DNA from: JADFNO01 sp965369945
Lineage (GTDB): Bacteria; Planctomycetota; Phycisphaerae; Phycisphaerales; SM1A02
Assembly: GCA_965369945.1 (NCBI GenBank)
Contig: CBDUST010000302.1
Span: forward strand, 1 to 5,337
Direction: 5' to 3'
DNA length: 5,337 nt
The notes under the pieces were generated by a model. It was not told the DNA's origin. It saw only the letters and a program-made list of their open reading frames with translations, and did not search any database. The first letter of the stretch is position 1. Each line of letters begins with the position of its first letter. Made by a program: the position numbers and the translations under genes. Shown here piece by piece: positions 1-5,337 of this stretch.

Positions 1-83
1 GCCTGGTCATCGGCGGTCTTGACGTCGATCACATCGGCGCGAACATCCGCCTGGCGGAAGCCGTCGCGACAGCGCGCGGTTAG
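1..83 (+). CDS. C-terminal end of an unidentified protein (partial, convergent with the LysM gene)
   Basis: A plus-strand frame is open from the left edge and ends in TAG at 81-83, giving 26 complete residues. The first two bases belong to a cut codon. The tail contains GGLDVDHIGANIRLAEA followed by a short Ala-rich end. It looks like a strand followed by a closing amphipathic helix, which is a plausible natural C-terminus. It stops 10 bases before the stop codon of the minus-strand LysM gene, a normal spacing for convergent genes, and those 10 bases (84-93) hold no terminator hairpin. I do not recognise the family. The minus strand is also open through 93-1 in one frame, so a further minus-strand gene starting near the edge cannot be excluded. 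I prefer the plus-strand reading because of its protein-like tail and neat end. Confidence 0.5.
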   Translation, partial: LVIGGLDVDHIGANIRLAEAVATARG

Positions 84-93
84 TTTGCAAGAC

Positions 94-918
94 CTAAGAG
101 CTGCGCGGTGGGATGCGCAGGCGTATTCCGAGCTTCAGTCGTGCGGGGTCTGGGCCGATTGCAGCGCGATTCGCTTCGTAGATCACCGACCACTTGGATT
201 CGTCGCCGTAGTGGATACGAGCGATCCGTGAGAGCGAATCACCCGACTTCACGGTGTACGCGTTCGGGTCGGCGGGGCGCGTGGGGCTGCGCTTGGCCGG
301 CCGGCGAACAGAATCCTTAGCGGGCAGGCGAATGACCTGACCGAGCTTGAGTCGATCCGGATCGATTAGGGGGTTGGCCTTGGCGATCAAATTCCAACGA
401 CTGGCGTCGCCGAACCAATCTTCAGCGATCGTCCATAAGGAGTCGTCCTTTTTGACGGTGTAGGGAATCGTTCGAGCGGACGTCAAAGGCGTCTGGTTCT
501 TCTTGGCCAGCGGATCGTTAGCCGGAACCTCAGTTACCACTCGGTTCGTGTAGGGATAGTCCCTCACGATAGCGGGCGGCGTTCTTGGTGAGGTTGTTTG
601 GGATAACACGTTGGCTTGGTGCTTCACTTCGGGAGAGCGGTCAGTGACGCGATCAACGGAATCGCCCAGCGCTCGCTCGACCGACTCACCGAGCACGCCC
701 TCTGATTGCTTGGCAACGTCGTCAAATCGTGTTCGTGGGCTGGGGCGATCTCTATCGGAGTTGATCGGGCTGGTCTTGGGAAGCTGGATCATTGCTGGAG
801 TGGGCTCGTCAGTGACGCCGATTGGCTCTGCACTCGACGCTCCCAGACCGTAGTAGAACGCAAGTACAGTTCCAAAGAGCACGATCACTACCAGACTGAC
901 TTTCATGCCGACGGTCAT
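94..918 (-). CDS. Membrane-anchored or exported protein with two LysM domains
   Basis: This 274-residue protein probably binds peptidoglycan or a related N-acetylglucosamine glycan outside the cytoplasmic membrane. Residues 7-26 form a hydrophobic segment after a short N-terminus with one Lys. The following SSA at 28-30 could be a signal peptidase I site, so it may be either anchored or secreted. There is no cysteine, so it is not a lipoprotein. Residues 31-150 are polar, rich in Pro, Ser, Thr and Arg, and probably disordered. LysM 1 is at about 153-199 and LysM 2 at about 221-270. Both begin YTVK and end in a Leu-Lys-Leu-Gly element followed by a strand closing in Pro. No catalytic domain is visible, so this is a binding or scaffold protein. 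The ATG at 918 is chosen over the one at 906 because a GGAGG lies 7 bases upstream of it. It follows secDF after 36 bases and is probably in the same transcript. The domain call is strong; the cellular role is inferred. Confidence 0.9.
   Translation of the reverse strand: MTVGMKVSLVVIVLFGTVLAFYYGLGASSAEPIGVTDEPTPAMIQLPKTSPINSDRDRPSPRTRFDDVAKQSEGVLGESVERALGDSVDRVTDRSPEVKHQANVLSQTTSPRTPPAIVRDYPYTNRVVTEVPANDPLAKKNQTPLTSARTIPYTVKKDDSLWTIAEDWFGDASRWNLIAKANPLIDPDRLKLGQVIRLPAKDSVRRPAKRSPTRPADPNAYTVKSGDSLSRIARIHYGDESKWSVIYEANRAAIGPDPARLKLGIRLRIPPRSS
109..258 (-). repeat. LysM domain 2 (coding repeat within the LysM gene)
   Basis: Residues 221-270 of the LysM protein. It has the standard YTVKSGDSLSRIA opening, YGDESKW, an AN element and the closing LKLGIRLRIP, only four residues from the C-terminus. 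It contains the canonical Gly-Asp that domain 1 lacks. The two domains look like a tandem duplication that has diverged. Confidence 0.9.
322..462 (-). repeat. LysM domain 1 (coding repeat within the LysM gene)
   Basis: Residues 153-199 of the LysM protein. The family pattern is visible: YTVK, then DSLWTIA, FGDASRW, AN, and a closing LKLGQVIRLP. The usual Gly-Asp after the first strand is Asp-Asp here. It is similar to domain 2 at the protein level, and the two are joined by a short Arg, Lys and Pro-rich linker (200-220). Confidence 0.88.
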
Positions 919-925
919 ATCGAGG

Positions 926-930
926 CCTCC
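926..930 (-). promoter_or_regulatory. Ribosome binding site of the LysM gene
   Basis: The minus strand reads GGAGG followed by 7 bases and then the ATG at 918. This is a textbook Shine-Dalgarno spacing and it settles the start, because the second in-frame ATG at 906 would be 19 bases away. It is the only strong Shine-Dalgarno in the window. Confidence 0.75.
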
Positions 931-954
931 ATGACTCGACGAAATATGGGCGGC

Positions 955-3900
955 TCAGGCCGTTGCTGGGCCCGGTTCTTCCGTGAACGGTTCGATCTTG
1001 GTGTCAGCAGCGGTCGGATCGGTTGATGCGGACTTGAACACCAATGGGGCGGCGATGGCCACCGAACTGTACGTCCCCACGACCAGTCCAATGAGCAGAC
1101 AGAAGGTGAACGGACGAATCCCGCTCCCTCCTGCGCCGTACATGATCCCCACCGCCAAGAGTGTGGTCAGCGACGTAAGCACGGTCCGACTGATCGTCTG
1201 ATTGATCGAAGTATTCACGATCTCAGCAGTTGGTATCGGCAACTTGCCGCGGTTCTCACGAATCCGGTCCAGGATCACGATCGTGTCGTTCAGGGAGTAT
1301 CCGATGATCGTCAATAGCGCAGCAACGACGCCCAGATCGATCCGGAACTCTTCAATAAGTAGGACTGATGAGAGCACGCCGCGGCCCAGCCAAGCCGTCG
1401 CCGCCAGCAGCCCCATCGCGATCGTGACATCGTGAACCAGCGCAACAATCGCCGCCAGCGAATAGCGCAATGAGCCGAATCGAATCCAGATGTAGACCAG
1501 GATTCCCAACAAACTCAGTCCGACGGCAACGATTGCCTTGTCCTTGAGCGATTGAGCGATGGCCGGGGAAAACGTGGTGATCTGCTCCAGGCTGGTCTGT
1601 CGTTGAAGTGCTTGGGAAATCAGATTCCATTCGGTCTGCGCAAGCTCGCGGTCCCACAGGTCAAAGTCGACTTTCAGCGAACTCAAATTCGCGTCATAAA
1701 CCAGCACGGCGACGGATCGGTAGCCGAGGCGAGGATTGGCAGGATCAGCCGGATCGAGACCGATCGCTCTAACTTGACGACCGAGAAAACGAGCGAAGTC
1801 CTCTTGCTGGCGCATCCGATCGACGCGCTTTTCAACATCCTCGGGACTGACGGGTGGGTCGATGTTCTCGATGACAACCGCAACGCCGCCAAGGGACTCA
1901 GTGACGCGCTGACTGAACTGCGGCCGACCAATGTTGTCACCCAGCGCATCCTTCTCAACGGCGTGTGTGTGCGCCGCATAATCTGCGGTGCCGGCGCCAT
2001 CGAAATCCAACGGTGGTGTTACATCCAACTGCATGCCGAACTCGGTAACGATGGCTGCGACGACGACATCGGTGATCGTTTGTTCTTCGCCCAATCCCTT
2101 GGGGTTGGCGACTTTAATCTGAAAGCTCTCGGCCTTGATGATTCCATCAACGACGGGTGAATCGCCCACGGTCAGAACGTTGGCGGTGCCGAACTCGCCC
2201 AACATGCTTCGAATCTGCTCTTCGTCGAGCTCTGAACCGAGAGCGCGCAGCGCGTTGAGGAATCGCGTTCGCTTGTTTTGGTCGATGCCCGGTGCGTCGG
2301 TATCCAACAGGTTCGCCAGGTTCTGAATGCGCCCCTCTACGCCGTCAGGCCCGGTGTGAGGCAGCTTCAGGCGAACCGGTTTGCCTGCGATCGTTCGATC
2401 CGGCTGACCATCGCCGTCATCATCAATGATGGCGGTTTGCATGGTCGCCGCCACGCCGCCGCGAAACTCGGTGTCGAGCATGTTGACACCGCGCACCGAC
2501 ACCAAGGCGATCGAGCACACTACACCCACGATGCTCAGCGACCAGAACACCATGCGCAAGCCCATCCAGTTGATCTTCGGCTCGAGGAATCGGTGAATCG
2601 CGGGGATCACCGTTGGCAGCATGGGCAGGCGGGTGGCGTGGACGAGATCGGTGTATACCTCGTAGATCACCCGCGTCACAAACAACGCCGTGAACAGCGT
2701 GGCGAGAATTCCCAAGCCGAGCGTCAGAGCGAACCCCTTCACCTCGGTGGTCGCGGTGTAGTACAGGACCAAGCAGACGATGAGGTTGGTGATGTTGGCG
2801 TCGAGGATCGTGCTCATCGCCTTTTGGTAACCCAGCCGAATCGCACCGCGCAGATCGACTTCACCGCCGAATATCTCCTCACGGATGCGTTCGTAGATGA
2901 GCACGTTGGCATCGACGGCCATGCCGATCGTGAGCACGATTCCTGCCAATCCTGGCAGGGTAAACGTGCCGTCGATGAGCGACATCACACCGAAAATGAT
3001 CACGCCGTTGATGAGCAGCGCCAAGCCCGCCACTGCTCCGGCGAAAAAGTAGTACAGGATCATGAACGCTGCAACCGCGATGATCGCGACCACAAAAGCG
3101 TTGGTGCCGGCTTTGAGATTGTCGGCGCCGATTGACGGGCCCATGGTGTTGATCGCGATCGGGTCAGGGCTCAGCGTCGCCTCAAGCGAACCAGCCGCAA
3201 GGACCTTGGTGAGATAGTCCAACTCCGGTTGAGAAAAAGTCCCCTCGATCACACCGCTGGAACCGATCGCGGAGTTGATGTTCGGCGCAGTGTAGACCTG
3301 GTTGTCCAACACGATCGCCATCGGCTCACCGACGTGTTTCGTGGTGAGCCGGCGCATCTCGTTGCCACCGACCGCATCCAGACGGAATGAAATGGCCGGC
3401 CGGCCAAGACTGTCTGCGGTGGTGCCGGTTCCAACCACACTCCACTGAAGATCCGGTCGATGCACAATGCTTTTGGATTCGGTGATATACAGCAGTACGT
3501 AGTACTCGCCGTCTCGCTCGGCAGCCACGAGGCGTGTGGTTCGGGTGAAGTAGCCGACGGGATCGGCTTGAAGCTCCGCCAGCTCTTCGGGCTTCTTGTA
3601 CCACTGCTTCAGATCGTTGATCGGAAACCATTTTGCTACCGTCGAGTCGGTTCCGCCCGGACCGCGCTCCGCAAGCTGCGTGCGCATCTCATCAGGATTA
3701 ACCCCCAGGGGGTTGGTCGATCGGACGGCGATGTAAAACTCCAGCACACCGGCTCCGCGCAACAGTCGCATGAGGTCTTCGGGATCGTCGAATCCCTTGC
3801 GCTGGGAGGCGTACTCGTCGTAGGCGTCCACCACATTGTCCAGATCGCTCGCCACATGCGGGTACTGGACTCGGATGCTGTCCAACTCGATGTCGCGCGG

Positions 3901-4623
3901 GCTGCGGTACCAGAGTTTCTCCCCGGTGTTTGAATCGACAAGCTGGTCCCCTGATACTACGTCAAGCCGGGGCAACTCTTTCTTTGAGAGCCGAATCGCC
4001 CGGGCCACCCGCGTTTCTTCGAGGTTCAGGCGCAGCACGTCCGTTAGTTGAGCGTTGTACGCCAGCTCAGAATCAGCGACTTTCTGCTGTAGGGGGCGCA
4101 AGGTCTCATCTGTTGCACCGTCGTCGCTAGCCTGGCGCAGCGCTTCTCGGGCCGATCGCGCCGTGTCGAAGGCGTCTTGCAGAGCCTGGATCTTCTGGCG
4201 TTTTTCGCCCTCTTCTGGGCCGTACAGTTCGACCGCCTTGCTCGACTCCAACGCCACTTCGAGGTCCCCCACGCGGATCTGCGCGCCGGCTAGGAGTTTG
4301 ACCAACACTGCCTGATAGGCTTTCTTGAGAGCGCGCACCTCCTCGCTCGGCAGGGGCATGACGATCTCGAGACGATCCTGACCCAACGGCTGCATCGAGA
4401 TATCCAGCACACCAGTGGGATTCACGCGATCCTGCAACACCGCGATGATCTGAGTCAGCATCGCCTGCGAATCTGCGACATCGTCGGGCATGTGGACGGC
4501 ATAGATCAGACTCACGCCGCCGCGCAGGTCTCTGCCCAATCGGATGTCCTTCAGCAGGATCGAAGTGATGCAAAGCGCGATCACAACGAGGATGAACACG
4601 ATCTTCCAAGCAAGATTCCGCAT
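955..4623 (-). CDS. secDF: Fused protein translocase subunit SecD-SecF (SecDF), enlarged form
   Basis: An accessory Sec translocon subunit of 1222 residues in the cytoplasmic membrane; the family uses the proton motive force to help exported proteins leave SecYEG. SecD half: TM1 at 4-24, the motif LGRDLRGGVSLIYAV at 29-43, a long extracytoplasmic P1 region to about 505 with a charged helical stretch at 138-216, P1 sequences near 411-464, then five TMs (about 507-654). These include TIGMAVDANVLIYERIREE, whose Asp571 matches the family's proton-pathway Asp. SecF half: TM7 near 690-710, LDTEFRGG at 716-723, an unusually long P4 region to about 1018, then five TMs with ALVHD (Asp1065), IIGYSLNDTIVILDRIREN (1106-1124) and SRTVLTSLTTLLAV (1145-1158). 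The frame is intact. It stays open back to 4773, but that start would overlap yajC by 104 bases. ATG 4623 starts directly before TM1 and leaves a 46-base gap after yajC. The nearest Shine-Dalgarno-like AAGGA (4641-4645) is 17 bases away, so initiation signals are weak. Known SecDF fusions such as those of Bacillus and Thermus are about 735-740 residues. Confidence 0.96.
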   Translation of the reverse strand: MRNLAWKIVFILVVIALCITSILLKDIRLGRDLRGGVSLIYAVHMPDDVADSQAMLTQIIAVLQDRVNPTGVLDISMQPLGQDRLEIVMPLPSEEVRALKKAYQAVLVKLLAGAQIRVGDLEVALESSKAVELYGPEEGEKRQKIQALQDAFDTARSAREALRQASDDGATDETLRPLQQKVADSELAYNAQLTDVLRLNLEETRVARAIRLSKKELPRLDVVSGDQLVDSNTGEKLWYRSPRDIELDSIRVQYPHVASDLDNVVDAYDEYASQRKGFDDPEDLMRLLRGAGVLEFYIAVRSTNPLGVNPDEMRTQLAERGPGGTDSTVAKWFPINDLKQWYKKPEELAELQADPVGYFTRTTRLVAAERDGEYYVLLYITESKSIVHRPDLQWSVVGTGTTADSLGRPAISFRLDAVGGNEMRRLTTKHVGEPMAIVLDNQVYTAPNINSAIGSSGVIEGTFSQPELDYLTKVLAAGSLEATLSPDPIAINTMGPSIGADNLKAGTNAFVVAIIAVAAFMILYYFFAGAVAGLALLINGVIIFGVMSLIDGTFTLPGLAGIVLTIGMAVDANVLIYERIREEIFGGEVDLRGAIRLGYQKAMSTILDANITNLIVCLVLYYTATTEVKGFALTLGLGILATLFTALFVTRVIYEVYTDLVHATRLPMLPTVIPAIHRFLEPKINWMGLRMVFWSLSIVGVVCSIALVSVRGVNMLDTEFRGGVAATMQTAIIDDDGDGQPDRTIAGKPVRLKLPHTGPDGVEGRIQNLANLLDTDAPGIDQNKRTRFLNALRALGSELDEEQIRSMLGEFGTANVLTVGDSPVVDGIIKAESFQIKVANPKGLGEEQTITDVVVAAIVTEFGMQLDVTPPLDFDGAGTADYAAHTHAVEKDALGDNIGRPQFSQRVTESLGGVAVVIENIDPPVSPEDVEKRVDRMRQQEDFARFLGRQVRAIGLDPADPANPRLGYRSVAVLVYDANLSSLKVDFDLWDRELAQTEWNLISQALQRQTSLEQITTFSPAIAQSLKDKAIVAVGLSLLGILVYIWIRFGSLRYSLAAIVALVHDVTIAMGLLAATAWLGRGVLSSVLLIEEFRIDLGVVAALLTIIGYSLNDTIVILDRIRENRGKLPIPTAEIVNTSINQTISRTVLTSLTTLLAVGIMYGAGGSGIRPFTFCLLIGLVVGTYSSVAIAAPLVFKSASTDPTAADTKIEPFTEEPGPATA

Positions 4624-4669
4624 AAGCTTTTGGTTCCGATTCCTTATCCCCCGATCGGCCGTTGGGTCA
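4624..4669 (-). other. yajC-secDF intergenic spacer
   Basis: These 46 bases separate the yajC stop from the secDF ATG. The minus strand carries an AAGGA (4641-4645) that is too far from the ATG for ideal spacing. A small CGATCG-centred palindrome lies at about 4650-4658. No promoter or terminator is evident, which fits read-through from yajC into secDF. Confidence 0.5.
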
Positions 4670-5140
4670 TCAAATCGAGGTGACGTCCTCGGACAACGCG
4701 CCGCCAGGCGCGCTCGTGAGGACTTGTTGAATAGACGATCGCGCGAAGGTAATGCGCGTGTTGGCCGATTCATCGACCTTCAAGACGATAGTGTCGGACT
4801 TGACCTCAACGACGGACCCGATCACGCCGCCCACCGTCTGCACCTTGTCATGCTTTTTGACGGCCCCGATCATGGCTTCTCGCTTCTTGCGATCACGCCG
4901 CTGTCCCATGAACGAGAACACGATCATGACCACGAACATCAGCACAAGGACAACGAGGAAGCCGCTACCCCCGAACAAGCCTCCCGGCGATTTCCCGCCG
5001 GCGCCTCCGGTGTTGGTCGGGATGCTCCCGTCTGCGGCGGAGGTCTCGCCGACGACCGCCGGAAGAATCTCCTCGCCCGCTCCAGGCGGTGTCGTCTCGG
5101 TCTGGGCCAGAATCAGGTTGTGAAAATCGATGTCGAACAT
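4670..5140 (-). CDS. yajC: Preprotein translocase subunit YajC
   Basis: YajC is a small single-pass membrane protein that associates with SecDF and the SecYEG translocon; its exact role is still unclear. The 156-residue product has a hydrophobic segment at 61-79, followed at once by a basic cytoplasmic stretch (QRRDRKKREAM, 80-90). The family signature comes next: DKVQTVGGVIGSVVEV at 98-113, then TIVLKVDESANTRITFARSSI. E. coli YajC is about 110 residues. The extra length here is mainly N-terminal: residues 1-60 are polar and rich in Gly, Thr and Pro, ahead of the membrane segment. The ATG at 5140 lies 15 bases after the tgt stop. No clear Shine-Dalgarno is seen in that gap (at most a weak AAGGGC overlapping the tgt stop region). 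Its place between tgt and secDF matches the classical order and makes the assignment secure. A shorter start further in is possible, since the N-terminal extension is weakly conserved in the family. Confidence 0.94.
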   Translation of the reverse strand: MFDIDFHNLILAQTETTPPGAGEEILPAVVGETSAADGSIPTNTGGAGGKSPGGLFGGSGFLVVLVLMFVVMIVFSFMGQRRDRKKREAMIGAVKKHDKVQTVGGVIGSVVEVKSDTIVLKVDESANTRITFARSSIQQVLTSAPGGALSEDVTSI

Positions 5141-5155
5141 AGCGTGAAGTCGCCC

Positions 5156-5337
5156 TTATCCGTTGTCAGGGTGGGTTTCGATCAATTCGGCCGGGTCGCC
5201 GGGCTGGGCAGAATCCAACACGGGCCAGCTCAGCCGCAGCTGAGGCCAGGAATCTTCCCGGATGGCCCGTCGGATGTCCAGTAAGAGGCGTTGGAAGTGG
5301 TGGATGTTATGGACGGAGACCAGGATCGGTCCCAACA
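5156..5337 (-). CDS. tgt: Queuine tRNA-ribosyltransferase, C-terminal end (partial)
   Basis: Only the last 59 residues are present; the gene continues beyond the right edge. Tgt exchanges the wobble guanine (position 34) of tRNAs with GUN anticodons for a 7-deazaguanine precursor of queuosine in the cytoplasm. The fragment aligns by eye with the end of E. coli Tgt: SVHNIHHFQRLLLDIRRAIRE here against [21 protein letters not shown] there. The His of the HN pair (bases 5309-5311) corresponds to the His ligand of the family's structural zinc; the three Cys ligands would lie outside the window. The C-terminal tail beyond the last helix is polar and slightly longer than in E. coli. The stop codon lies 15 bases before yajC, in line with a tgt-yajC-secDF operon. 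The short length limits the evidence, but motif and context agree well. Confidence 0.9.
   Translation of the reverse strand, partial: LGPILVSVHNIHHFQRLLLDIRRAIREDSWPQLRLSWPVLDSAQPGDPAELIETHPDNG

Noticed and set aside
84..93. Possible terminator between the two converging genes
   Set aside because: Only 10 bases lie between the stops, with no inverted repeat or T-run in or beside them.
611..1026. Plus-strand frames antisense to the LysM gene
   Set aside because: They overlap the LysM signal segment and disordered region, are short, and have no start signal or recognisable product.
1552..2160. Plus-strand frame of 202 codons antisense to the SecF P4 region
   Set aside because: It lies wholly within secDF on the other strand, shows no motif or ribosome binding site, and is best explained as an antisense shadow.
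2278..3135. Plus-strand frame of 285 codons inside secDF
   Set aside because: The product is rich in His, Gln, Asp and Arg with no recognisable motif. This is what the complement of hydrophobic, GC-rich SecDF membrane codons gives. It is a shadow of a securely identified gene.
955..4773. Longer secDF start at 4773, adding 50 residues
   Set aside because: It would overlap yajC by 104 bases. The added residues are Arg- and Ser-rich with no family similarity, and the ATG at 4623 directly precedes TM1.
4636..4773. Promoter directly upstream of secDF
   Set aside because: No convincing -35/-10 pair was found, and the short spacing to yajC fits a shared transcript. Planctomycete promoters are poorly defined, so this is a weak negative.
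4544..5284. Plus-strand frame of 246 codons antisense to the secDF start, yajC and tgt
   Set aside because: It crosses three real minus-strand genes, and its translation is charged and His/Asp-rich without a family pattern.
1..5337. Mobile element, CRISPR array, phage, toxin-antitoxin or defence system
   Set aside because: No transposase or integrase, terminal inverted repeats, spaced direct repeats or small toxin-like genes were seen. All the DNA is accounted for by the Sec operon and its two neighbours.

Overview
The window reads as a compact, mostly minus-strand operon from a GC-rich bacterium. A planctomycete is the best guess. The reasons are an unusually long single-chain SecD-SecF fusion (1222 residues), poor or absent Shine-Dalgarno sequences before two of three complete genes, and overall sequence style. 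The phylum is an inference, because no rRNA or other marker is present.

From right to left, in the direction of transcription, the layout is: the last 59 codons of tgt (queuine tRNA-ribosyltransferase), a 15-base gap, yajC, a 46-base gap, the fused secDF, a 36-base gap, and a gene for a membrane-anchored or exported protein with two LysM domains. At the far left, a plus-strand reading frame enters from outside the window and stops 10 bases short of the LysM stop codon. It is probably the end of a convergent gene that I cannot name. No stretch longer than 46 bases lies outside a called gene, and no RNA gene, mobile element, CRISPR array or convincing terminator was seen.

tgt-yajC-secD-secF is a classical bacterial gene order. 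YajC and SecDF are accessory subunits of the Sec translocon: SecDF uses the proton motive force to pull exported proteins out of SecYEG, and YajC sits in the same membrane complex. The LysM protein would bind peptidoglycan or a related glycan outside the cytoplasmic membrane. Its place right after secDF on the same strand, with its own good ribosome binding site, suggests co-transcription but does not prove a functional link.

This is largely an ordinary housekeeping region, and I do not see a new defence or mobile system. The points most worth a second look are the enlarged SecF periplasmic region with a DxDGDGxxD calcium-loop-like motif, a long charged helical stretch in the SecD periplasmic region, and a strong excess of GATC and CGATCG words across the whole window.
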